Source: JANOAR01 sp031411235 (GTDB lineage Bacteria > Verrucomicrobiota > Verrucomicrobiia > Verrucomicrobiales > Verrucomicrobiaceae). Taken from it: a stretch of 28,923 bases of DNA. Location: assembly GCA_031411235.1 (NCBI GenBank), contig JANOAR010000041.1, positions 1-28,923 on the forward strand, in the 5' to 3' direction. Positions 1-8,800 of this stretch are shown here, one piece after another; position 1 is the stretch's first letter, and each line of letters opens with the position of its first letter. The notes below the pieces were generated by a model. The model was given only the letters and a program-made list of their open reading frames with translations, was not told where the DNA came from and did no database searches. The position numbers and the translations under genes are program-made.

Positions 1-2303
1 TCGCGGATTACGAGGAGAGCCTGATCAACCGCCGCATCTGGACGCAGCGCGACCAGCTCGACGAGCGCCTCGCGGAGCTGAGCGAGCACATCGAGAAGGT
101 CATCCAGATGTACCTGCGCAACGAATACGCCACCATCACCGAGTACAACGAGCAGGCTGGCAGCACCGCCGAGAAGTATCAATTCCTCGTCGTCGCCGAC
201 TTCCCCGCAGGCTTCTCCGACCTCGCCGCCAAGCGCCTCCAGAGCATCGCCATCAGCGGCCCCCGCTGCGGCGTTTTCACCCTCATCCATTGGGACAAAC
301 GCCAGCCCTGCCCCGATGGCTTCGTACCGGAGGAACTGCACAACAACGCCGTCGTGTGTAAGTCGGGCGTATCGCCCGACACCAGTAGGATGGGCGTCCC
401 GTCCGTCCCAATTGTCTCGGGCATTCTGTCCGCTTCCCCCCGCTTCATCCTCGCGTCTTCGCAACTCCAATCCCCCGTCGTCCTCACCTTCGACCCGCCA
501 CCCGTGCCCGAACTCGCCGTCGATCTCGTGCATAAAGTCGGCAAAGCCAGCATCGACAGCAACCGCGTGCAAGTGCCCTTCGAGCATATCTCGCCCAAGC
601 CCAATGAACTGTGGACGGGCGACACCACCCACGAACTGCGCATCGCCATCGGTCGCACCGGCGCGACCAAGCACCAGTACCTCGCCATCGGCAAAGGCAC
701 GCGCCAGCACGCGCTCTTTGCGGGCAAGACAGGCTCGGGCAAGTCCACGCTGTTCCATGTCATCATCACCAACCTCGCGCTGACGTGCAGCCCCGACCAA
801 GTCGAGTTCTACCTCATCGACTTCAAAAAAGGCGTCGAGTTCAAGTGCTACGCCACCAAGAAACTACCGCACGCCCGCGTCGTCGCCATCGAGTCGGATC
901 GCGAATTCGGCCTCAGCGTCCTGCAACGCGTCGATGATGAACTCAAGCGCCGAGGCGACATCTTCCGCAAGCTCGGCGTGCAAGACGTCGCTGGCTACAA
1001 GCGCAGCGGTGCCACAGAGCCCATGCCGCGCAGCCTACTGCTCATCGACGAATTCCAGGAGTTCTTTGTCGATGACGACGCCATCGCCCAAGGAGCCTCG
1101 CTGCTCTTCGACCGCATCGTTCGCCAAGGCCGTGCCTTCGGCATCCACGTCATTCTCGGCTCGCAGACCCTCGGCGGAGCCTACACCCTCGCTCGCGCCA
1201 CCCTCGGCCAAATGGTGATCCGCGTCGCCTTGCAGTGCAACGAGGCCGACGCCTACCTCATCATGGATGAAAACAACGCCGCCCCGCGCCTGCTCACGCG
1301 CCCCGGTGAAGGCATCTACAATGACCACGCCGGAGCCCTCGAAGGCAACAGCCCCTTCCAAGTCTGCTGGCTCGGCGACGAAGAGCGCGACGAGTGCCTC
1401 GACCGCGTCCACGCACTCGCCGTCGAGCGCCACGACAAACACGCGCAGCCCATCGTCTTTGAAGGCAACGCCCCCAGCGACATCCGCGAGAATGACCTGC
1501 TCGTCCGTGCTCTCGCCGCCAAGCCAACCGCCGCGCCCGTGATTGCGAGAGCCTGGCTCGGAGCCCCCAACAGCATCAAAGGCCCCACCGAAGCCACCTT
1601 CCAAAAACAGAGCGGCAACCATCTGCTCATCGTCGGCCAGCGCGACGAAGCCGCCCTCACCTTGGTCGCCACATCACTCGTCTCCCTCGCCACGCAGTAT
1701 CCCGTGGGCAGCGCGAAATTTGTACTGTTGCACGGAGCCACGCCCGGCTCATCGGAAGAAGCCTTCATCAACAACCTCTGCGCCGCAATCCCGCACGGCG
1801 TCAGGGTTTCAAGAGGCAACGACATCGCCGACGTGATGAGCGATCTCAGTGATGAATTGAAAGACCGCAGCAGCGGCGAACCCGCCATCGGAGCCCCGCC
1901 CATCTTCTTTTTCATCCACGGCCTGCCCAAGTTTAAGAAGCTAAGAGCCGAGGACGACTTCAGCTTCGACAGCAGTGCCAGCAGCAGCCCCGGTGCCCAG
2001 CTCTCGGAACTCCTTACCGAAGGCAGTACCCACGGCATTCACGTCATCATGACGGCGGACACGCTCAACAACGTCAACCGCTTCCTCAGCCGCAAAACGC
2101 TGAGCGAAATCGAGCAACGCGTCTTGTTCCAAATGAGCGCCAACGACAGCGCCACCCTCATCGACAGCCCCAAAGCCAGCGACCTCGGCCTGCACCGCGC
2201 GTTGTTTTACAACGAGCAACTCGGCAGCCTAGAGACCTTCAGACCTTACGCGCTGCCGGACAATGGGTGGCTGGAGGAAGTGGCCCAGCGCTTGATTAAA
2301 TAA
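1..2303 (+). CDS. FtsK/SpoIIIE-type ATPase, 5'-truncated by window edge
   Basis: The frame is open from base 3, so the gene begins upstream of the window and the ATG at 108 is internal. The first 60 or so visible residues are charged and helical, coiled-coil-like. Counting from the ATG at 108, a Walker A motif GKTGSGKST lies near residues 205-213, and a Walker B stretch LLLIDEF has its acidic pair at 314-315. Between them, YLIDFKKGVEF is typical of FtsK/SpoIIIE/EssC ATPases. A second ATPase-like module follows at about residues 480-720, but its P-loop position reads VGQRDEAAL and its Walker B position reads FFFIHG, so it looks degenerate. The family hydrolyses ATP to move DNA or protein. The normal FtsK membrane domain and gamma DNA-reading domain are not visible, so this is unlikely to be the cell-division FtsK. 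Substrate and partners are unknown. Residues 82-105 come from a palindromic insert described separately. Confidence 0.85.
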   Translation, partial: ADYEESLINRRIWTQRDQLDERLAELSEHIEKVIQMYLRNEYATITEYNEQAGSTAEKYQFLVVADFPAGFSDLAAKRLQSIAISGPRCGVFTLIHWDKRQPCPDGFVPEELHNNAVVCKSGVSPDTSRMGVPSVPIVSGILSASPRFILASSQLQSPVVLTFDPPPVPELAVDLVHKVGKASIDSNRVQVPFEHISPKPNELWTGDTTHELRIAIGRTGATKHQYLAIGKGTRQHALFAGKTGSGKSTLFHVIITNLALTCSPDQVEFYLIDFKKGVEFKCYATKKLPHARVVAIESDREFGLSVLQRVDDELKRRGDIFRKLGVQDVAGYKRSGATEPMPRSLLLIDEFQEFFVDDDAIAQGASLLFDRIVRQGRAFGIHVILGSQTLGGAYTLARATLGQMVIRVALQCNEADAYLIMDENNAAPRLLTRPGEGIYNDHAGALEGNSPFQVCWLGDEERDECLDRVHALAVERHDKHAQPIVFEGNAPSDIRENDLLVRALAAKPTAAPVIARAWLGAPNSIKGPTEATFQKQSGNHLLIVGQRDEAALTLVATSLVSLATQYPVGSAKFVLLHGATPGSSEEAFINNLCAAIPHGVRVSRGNDIADVMSDLSDELKDRSSGEPAIGAPPIFFFIHGLPKFKKLRAEDDFSFDSSASSSPGAQLSELLTEGSTHGIHVIMTADTLNNVNRFLSRKTLSEIEQRVLFQMSANDSATLIDSPKASDLGLHRALFYNEQLGSLETFRPYALPDNGWLEEVAQRLIK
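362..404 (+). repeat. Double-hairpin palindromic element inside the FtsK-like gene
   Basis: Two adjacent stem-loops lie within the coding region. The first is GTCGGGCG / CGCCCGAC (362-369 with 373-380), a perfect 8-bp stem with a TAT loop. The second is GGATGGG / CCCGTCC (388-394 with 398-404), a 7-bp stem with one T-G wobble and a CGT loop. The encoded residues are rich in Ser, Val, Pro and Gly and look unlike the flanking sequence. This resembles a REP-like or other small palindromic element that has entered a gene without breaking the frame. No second copy was seen in the window. Confidence 0.5.
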
Positions 2304-2312
2304 AGCCATACC

Positions 2313-3029
2313 ATGAATGAACCGCAGGCAGTAACTTCACCTTCTGCCAAGCGCCGGGTTATTATTTCGTGCTTCATCTTGGCCGCGCTGCCCTTCATCG
2401 ACGTGGGATTGAACCATTGCGCACTTGCCCCTGAAAATGACGACCGCTTCATATTTGCTGCTTACTTTGCAGTTGCAGGCTGTGCTGTGATTCTTGCTGC
2501 TTCAGTGGTGGTTGTGCCCCTCGCTGTGTGGTGTATCCGAAGAAAGCGGCAACGCGTTTTTGTGCTCGTAGCCAGCACGATAGGCCTATTGTCTTTGGGT
2601 TCGACTTTACTAAAGCGCTGGCAAGCACCTCCCAGGATCGGACGCTTGTTCCAAGTGTATTTCGAATCACCGTTACCGAGTCATGCAAGCGAAGTTCGGA
2701 TGTCGCATCCGCCCTTCGATGCTGTCACGTATGCCTACTTCCACTGCCAGCCAGACGAGAGTGCTGCCTTGATTCGGCAACTAGGTATGCACGAAGTCGA
2801 GGCAGCCTCGGATCAAGCCAGTGATCTTCTTGATCTCCCCGCAAGTGGCCCACCGAAAGACTGGCCACACTGCGAAGCATGGAAGGGCTCGCGTATCTAC
2901 CACCGGCGCTACGCATCAGGCACTGGCGTTTGGCTTTATCTCGATGCCGATGCTATCCGAGTCTATCTGATGCGAAATGTGCTAGCCTATAAAAGCGACG
3001 AAGACCTCGCACCCGAGCCGAGGCTTTGA
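2313..3029 (+). CDS. Hypothetical membrane protein, 238 aa
   Basis: I do not recognise the family. The N-terminal third has three hydrophobic segments at about residues 15-35, 47-75 and 81-100, with basic stretches (AKRR, RRKRQR) at their edges. The remaining 135 or so residues are soluble and of mixed charge, with no motif I can name. It starts 9 bases after the stop of the FtsK-like gene on the same strand, so the two may share a transcript. Codon use and GC are lower than in the neighbours, which together with the lack of a recognisable family suggests accessory content. The coding call rests on the length of the open frame, the tight spacing and the coherent membrane topology. Confidence 0.65.
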   Translation: MNEPQAVTSPSAKRRVIISCFILAALPFIDVGLNHCALAPENDDRFIFAAYFAVAGCAVILAASVVVVPLAVWCIRRKRQRVFVLVASTIGLLSLGSTLLKRWQAPPRIGRLFQVYFESPLPSHASEVRMSHPPFDAVTYAYFHCQPDESAALIRQLGMHEVEAASDQASDLLDLPASGPPKDWPHCEAWKGSRIYHRRYASGTGVWLYLDADAIRVYLMRNVLAYKSDEDLAPEPRL

Positions 3030-3106
3030 CCTCGAATAAACCGACATCATCAAGCCATAAAGGCCATGCCTCAGCCAATCTGCTCGGACTCATGAAAATT
3101 GAGCAA

Positions 3107-4132
3107 TCACACAGGCCGCAGCACGCTCTTCACCACTTCGCCCTTGTGCATTTTTTCAAAGGCTTCATGCCATTCGGTGACGGGCCAGACGCCGCCGATG
3201 ATGGGCTTCACATCGAACTGACCGCTCGCTAGCAGGGCGATGACGCGCTCCCAGATGGGCCAGTTGTGGCTGAAGCTGCCTTGCAAGGTGATGTTCTTCT
3301 GCACGAGCTGGTCGATGTTGAAACCGAGTGGTTGGGGGCCCCAGCCGACCTTGCTGATCCAGCCTGCGGGGCGCACGAGGTCGAGGGCTATCTTGAGCGT
3401 GATGCTCGCGCCAGCAGCGTCGATGACGCCGTCGCAGCCGAGCCCATCGCGCTGCAAGGCCCAGGGCTTGGCATCGCCGATGATGACTTCGCAGCCATAC
3501 TGCCTAGCGATTTCCAAACGATGCGCATCCTGTTGCAGCCCAACGATCGCGACTTCGGCACCACACAGCCGTGCCATCGCCGCACAGAGGATGCCGATGG
3601 TGCCAGGGCCGAGGACGATGACGCGGTCGCCCGGCTCTATCCGAGCGTTCTTGACGACGGCGTTGTAAGCCACGCAGCAGGGCTCGGTAAGGCAGGCCTG
3701 CTCGAAGGGGAGATTGTCGGGGACGTGGTGAAGGATGCGCGACGGGACGCGCACATACTTCGTCATCGCGCCGTTCACGCCATAGCCAAAACCCTTGCGC
3801 GTGGGATCAAGATTGTAGAGGCCACGACGCGTCATGGGATTGTTTTGGCTGATAATAGCAGCGGTCTCAGAGACGACGCGGTCGCCTTCCTGCCAGCCTT
3901 CCACGTCCTTGCCGACTTCGATGATATGGCCACCAAACTCATGGCCGAGCACAACGGGATAGTTCACTGGCCAACTGTGATCCGCTGTCCATTGGTGAAG
4001 ATCGCTGCCGCAAACGCCGACGTTAGCGACTTCCAGCAGGACATCCTCAGAGCCAATCGTGGGCCTTTCGATTTCACGGATTTCGACGGAGCCTTTTTCA
4101 GGCGCGTAGTTGACGACGGCGGCAGATTTCAT
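3107..4132 (-). CDS. Zinc-type alcohol/polyol dehydrogenase (MDR family)
   Basis: This 341-residue protein has the layout of medium-chain dehydrogenases: an N-terminal GroES-like catalytic domain and a Rossmann NAD(P)-binding domain. Likely catalytic-zinc ligands are Cys41 (GVCGSDLH), His64-Glu65 (GHEFGGHIIEVG) and Glu150. The nucleotide-binding glycine motif GPGTIG is at 175-180. It most resembles the sorbitol/threonine/butanediol dehydrogenase branch, which oxidises secondary alcohols or sugar alcohols; the substrate cannot be told from sequence. The lobe at about residues 88-110, which in many relatives binds a structural zinc through four cysteines, contains none here. It is flanked by unrelated genes and appears monocistronic. 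The start ATG is at 4132; no clear Shine-Dalgarno site precedes it. Confidence 0.9.
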   Translation of the reverse strand: MKSAAVVNYAPEKGSVEIREIERPTIGSEDVLLEVANVGVCGSDLHQWTADHSWPVNYPVVLGHEFGGHIIEVGKDVEGWQEGDRVVSETAAIISQNNPMTRRGLYNLDPTRKGFGYGVNGAMTKYVRVPSRILHHVPDNLPFEQACLTEPCCVAYNAVVKNARIEPGDRVIVLGPGTIGILCAAMARLCGAEVAIVGLQQDAHRLEIARQYGCEVIIGDAKPWALQRDGLGCDGVIDAAGASITLKIALDLVRPAGWISKVGWGPQPLGFNIDQLVQKNITLQGSFSHNWPIWERVIALLASGQFDVKPIIGGVWPVTEWHEAFEKMHKGEVVKSVLRPV

Positions 4133-4441
4133 GGGGTAGAACTAGGGCGTGGGTGGGAGCAGATGGATGGGGACAAACGAAGGCGTTTCAATGGCATTCT
4201 CATGTGCCCTCAGAGCCCCAAGGCGGATGCATTAACGCGTCGTGGTGAAGTATTCGAGTTTACGGCATGGGGCGGAAACATGGCACCGATGAGGCGATCT
4301 ACTGCGGCGAGTAATTGACGGCACTCGGTTTCATCGGGTTCGGGACCCAGCAAGTCGTCCATATAGCGATCAGTGAAGTAGAGTTGCCACAGGCGAATCG
4401 CGGCAGTGTGGGAAAACGCCGCAGTAACACTACTGCGTGGC
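4133..4441. other. Intergenic stretch with a possible small ORF
   Basis: About 310 bases lie between the dehydrogenase start and the end of the O-antigen-ligase-like gene. A minus-strand frame runs from 4521 to 4210, overlapping the ligase-like gene in another frame. Its last part, readable from an ATG at 4362 as about 50 residues, has a protein-like acidic stretch (YMDDLLGPEPDETECRQLL). It could be a tiny gene, a remnant of a broken gene, or chance. I saw no terminator or RNA structure here that I would defend. Confidence 0.3.
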
Positions 4442-5776
4442 TCACCCAGAGGTCTGCAATGGGTGGACGGACGCATCAGCACCAGCCGCGTCACGAATGC
4501 AGCCAATGCCGACCAAGGCAAACACCAGCACTCCCGCCGTTTCGTTGAACACCAGAGGCAGCAGCAGATGGGGCAATTGAACCAGTAGCGAGATCAACAG
4601 CAGCGGCTTACGTACCTTGGAGCTGGCAGCCCTAAAAGCTCGCCACGTGCCGTAAACCAGGAGCAGTCGAAGCCCATACCAACACAGGAAGCCCACCCCT
4701 CCCAGCTCTACGTAAACTTGCCTCAACTCGTCGCCGTAGATCAGCAGCTTTCCTTCGGGCTTGGGGAGGCGCAATAAGCTGCGCATGACTACCATTCGAG
4801 GATGGGTCAACCCCACGCCCTGGCCGAACAGCGTCGTCTCAGGCCATGGCACTTGCGACGCCAACGACCAACGCTGGGATGCGCTTGGAGATCGGGACTC
4901 CTGGCTCCCACGGGTAGCCTTGGCCCTATCAATTGCCACCGCCCCGGCAGCGACCAGCACCGCAGCGGCCAGCAACGCTTTACCCATCCTCCGCATGCGC
5001 CATCCTTTGGTTGACAGCGCCACCGGCACAAACACCGCGAGAAAGAAAGCCAAGCAAAGCACCACTGAACGAGAACCGCAAATCAGCGCATCCGCACAGA
5101 GCAAGGGCAAGTTCGTCCGCATCCAAATGCGCCCCCACTTCGGCAGCTTGGTACACAACAGCCCCACATGCAGGGCGAAGAACACAATAATGAAGGTACC
5201 ATGCCCCGTGATGTATGAGAAAGTAGCCATCACGCGGCTTCTGTCTTTATCGGGGAAGGAAAGAAAACTAGGGGCAGGCCAGAGCCATTGCGACAGTGCG
5301 ATCAAGCAGATCGGCGTTGCCAGCGTGGCCAAGTGCAGGACACACTTCTTCAAAGCCTCGTCATCACAAAACAGATGCGGCACCACGACCGCCAAGGGCA
5401 AATAGAAGAGGTAGGGCGTCAAGCCATACGCAGCCAGCCAAGGCGATCCAGAGTCCCCCTGCAACGCACTGAGGCCCAGCACAGCCACAAGCAACGCGAA
5501 GTAAGGCCATACCTGTCGCAGCCGCGACCGCACCTGCGGCTCGCTCGAACAGCCAAAGCCAAGATAGGCCCCCAACAAAAACAAGTCCTTCAGCAAGTAC
5601 ACCAACTCCTGAGCCCCCGGAACCCCCCACCGCCTTATCGCCCCCTCAAACAGTACCAACACCAGCGCAGCCTTGGTCGCAATCCTCCAATGGCACCAGG
5701 AGCAGCCGACGATCAGCAATGCAACGACCACCAACATGACAGCTTCGCCTCCACTCAAGCCTGTAGCCAAGATCAT
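4442..5776 (-). CDS. O-antigen ligase / Wzy-like polymerase family membrane protein
   Basis: This is a 444-residue polytopic inner-membrane protein with roughly ten to twelve hydrophobic segments. Features that match the O-antigen ligase/polymerase (Wzy_C) family are FEGAIRRW near residues 43-50, a cytoplasmic-side GSRSVVL at 234-240, a large soluble loop at about 283-350 containing LFGQGVG, and the late motif DELRQVYVELGGVGF at about 349-363, which corresponds to the HNxxLQxxxxxGxxG region of relatives. Such proteins join or polymerise lipid-linked glycans for lipopolysaccharide, capsule or exopolysaccharide. No glycosyltransferase, flippase or other polysaccharide gene is adjacent, so its partner system must lie elsewhere. 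It follows the 1710-residue gene by 53 bases on the same strand and could be read through from it. Confidence 0.75.
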   Translation of the reverse strand: MILATGLSGGEAVMLVVVALLIVGCSWCHWRIATKAALVLVLFEGAIRRWGVPGAQELVYLLKDLFLLGAYLGFGCSSEPQVRSRLRQVWPYFALLVAVLGLSALQGDSGSPWLAAYGLTPYLFYLPLAVVVPHLFCDDEALKKCVLHLATLATPICLIALSQWLWPAPSFLSFPDKDRSRVMATFSYITGHGTFIIVFFALHVGLLCTKLPKWGRIWMRTNLPLLCADALICGSRSVVLCLAFFLAVFVPVALSTKGWRMRRMGKALLAAAVLVAAGAVAIDRAKATRGSQESRSPSASQRWSLASQVPWPETTLFGQGVGLTHPRMVVMRSLLRLPKPEGKLLIYGDELRQVYVELGGVGFLCWYGLRLLLVYGTWRAFRAASSKVRKPLLLISLLVQLPHLLLPLVFNETAGVLVFALVGIGCIRDAAGADASVHPLQTSG

Positions 5777-5829
5777 GGCCTATGGATGACCACAGCCGAC
5801 CGCGATAGCAAGACCTTTGCGGCTACTTG

Positions 5830-8800
5830 CTAATGGTTAAACAAAAACGCGGGGCTGTTGATGAGTGCCCAAGCTAGGTCCTGCGCGGCAGTCATGCGTT
5901 GATTGGCCAGCTGGGCTTTGCTCAGCTCGGCATCGCGGCGGAACTGCACGAGCTTGGGGTCGAGTGTGATGGGCTTTTGTGCGTCTTCGTTGGCCTTGGT
6001 CAGTTCGACGAGTTTGGGATCCACAGGTGCGGGGCGCTTGGCGGCGGCTAGGATGCGCTGCTCGGTTTGTAGGGCGCGGTACTGGGCTTGGAAGGTGCTG
6101 GCGATGTCGGCTTGCTGGGGCTTGGTGCGCTTCATGGCGGGCTGTTTGAGGGCTTCGGCGACGGCTTGGCTGGTGCCGAAGCGGACGCTGGGGCTGGTGG
6201 TGACCCAGAGGCGGAAATGACCGAGGTTGTAGCGGCCTCCTTGGAAGGTTTGGTTCATGGTGAAGGTGAGGGTAGTGCCGCCTTCTTCCCCGAGGGGCGT
6301 GGGGAATTCAAAGGTGGCTTCGTGGCGATAACCGCCTTCGGGCGAGACGGCCCAGCCTTTGTCGCGGTTACCCTTTTTGAGGGATTCTGCGATGGAGAAT
6401 GTGGCCTGCTCGAAGTCGGCCTTGGGGTTCTTCAACTCGATGGCTCCGAGCTTGGCGGCTTGTCTCGCGGCTTTGCCACGCACAGGCTTGGTGCCTGCTG
6501 CGGCTGCGGATACGGTGAATTCATTGAGGACGAAATTGCCGTCGGGGGCGATGCCGGGGCCGTTGTTGGGCAGGCTATCGTGGGGCAGCATTTCGAGCTT
6601 CACGCCAGTGATGCCTGCGAGCGCTGTGGTGGCGCTGAGCTGGTAGTTGCCACTGGCGAGTTGGCCATCGGGCAAGGGTTTGGCGAGCAAGGATTTATCG
6701 GGCTGCACATCGAGCGAGGTGACGCCTGCGGCCTTCACGACCTTCACATCGAGCGGCACCCACACGGTGCTGACATCGACGTAGTTTTCCCAGGTCTGCT
6801 GGAACGGTGTGGCGGCGGCGATGACGTTGGCCACGGTCTTCTCGGCTGCTGCTGCTTTGGCTTTGCGAGCGGCTTCGGCCTTGGCGAGGATGGGAGCCTG
6901 GGCGGCATTGAAAGTATCGAGGGCGACCTTGGCAGCGGTTATTTTGGCGACTCGTGCGGCTTCAGCGGCAGCGATGGTTGGGGCGTTCTTGGTCTCGCTG
7001 GTTTGCAGTTCGCCCGCGAGTGCTTGGTTCTCGGCGGCCATGCTGTTCATGCTGGCGATGGCGGCGTCAATTTCCTTGGGCGTTGCGTTGCGATTGAGCA
7101 CGCGCATGAAGATTTCATCAATGAGCTGGCGGTCGTCTTTGATCTCGGTGGCGAGCTTGGTGATGGCATTTTTTGGGTCGCTGATGGCGTCGCCGACGGT
7201 GGGGCCGGACATGAGCGCCATGACGGGGCCGAGGTTCATGTCATTGCTGCGCTCGCACTCGCAGGCGCTCTCGCGGACGGGTCTGCCAAAGTTGCCGAGG
7301 AAGCCGTCGGGCAGCTTGGTCTGCGAGTCGGCAAGCTGCGCGGCGCGGGTGCCTGCGGCGATGCCGGGGATGTTGGCGGTGCTACCCGTGACGGCGAAGA
7401 CGGCGTCGAACAAGGCTTCGGCAGACAAGCGACGGGCCTTGGCGTGGGAATAGTTGGTCTTGTCGTCGGCGTTCCATTTGTTGGTCTCGAGCGCGAGCTG
7501 ATAGGTGCGGCTCTGGCAAATGATGCGCATCATGTGGCGCACGTCGAAGCCGCTCTGCACAAACTCATTGCTGAGGTAATTCAACAGCTCGGGGTTGCTC
7601 GGTGGGTTGCCTGCGCGGATGTCGTCGAGCGGCTCGATGACGCCCGTGCCCGTGAGGTAGCCCCAGATGCGGTTGGCGTAACTCATGGCGAAATAGTCGT
7701 TGTCTTTGCTGGTGAGCCAGGAGGCAAACTGCTCGCGACGGCTTGGCGCGGCCTTGTTTTCGAGACCGTTGTCGTAGGGGAAGGTGGCGGGTGCTGGCTT
7801 GCTGGTGCGCAGGTGAATTTGTTCGCCCTCCTTCTTGTCGGCGATGATTTCATACAAAGGTTTAGCGCCTTCGACAGCGGTGCCGCCGAGGGTTTGACCC
7901 GCGAATTTGGGGTCGGCTTTAAGGTCGATCTGGGCGAAGAAGGCGGCAGTCTGGTAGTACTGATCTTGCGTCCATCGCTCGAAGGGATGGTCGTGGCACT
8001 TGTTGCAATTGAAGCGCGTGGCGAGCCACAGATGCGTGCTGTTTTCCATGATCTCTTCGCCTGTGCGCAGGGTCTTGAAGTAGCTGGCGGCGGGGTTGTC
8101 TTTGTTGCTGCCCGATGCCGTCATGATGGTGTAGGCAAACTTGTCGTAGGGGGTGTTGGCCTTGACTTGATCCCTGATCCAGCCGCGCAGGGTGGTTGCG
8201 CCTTCGGCTCCTAGGAACTTGCTGTTCACTTGCAGCATGTCGGCCCACTTGTTCGACCATTGATCGACGAAGGCATCACTGCCGATGAGTTTGTCGATGA
8301 GTTCATCGCGCTTGGCGCGGCTGGGGCGAGCATCGGCGATGAAGGTGCGGACGTTCTCGGGCGTGGGCGGAAGGCCCGTGAGGTCGATGTAGATACGGCG
8401 GATGAATTCGGTGTCGTTGCACTCGCCGCTGGGCTCGATTTTCATGCGCTGCCACTTCTGTGCGACGAGGTCGTCGATCTTGTTGAACTTGGCTGGCTCT
8501 TTCCAAACGAAGCCCGAGCGGTCGCCCATGACGGTGATGGTGGTGGCGGCGTAGTTGCCCTCGAAACGAGCAAGCACGGGGGCCTCGCCGCGACGCACGG
8601 TGGTGGCGAGGCCGCGCTTGTCGGTCTCGACGACTTCGGTGTTGCCGCTGTCGATGTAGGCCTCGGCGGTGACATCGCGGGTGTAGCCATCTGCATAGCT
8701 GGCGATGATGCGAAGCTGCTGCCGCGAGCCGATTTTTTGGATGACAGGATTCTTGGGGAATATCTCGATGCGCGAGACGCGCGGGGTGGTGAGGTCGAGC

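Noticed and set aside
6088..8214. 708-residue plus-strand open frame opposite the giant secreted protein gene
   Set aside because: It is antisense to recognisable DUF1549/DUF1553 sequence, is Gly/Ala/Val-rich with no domain pattern, and arises from GC-rich codon bias.
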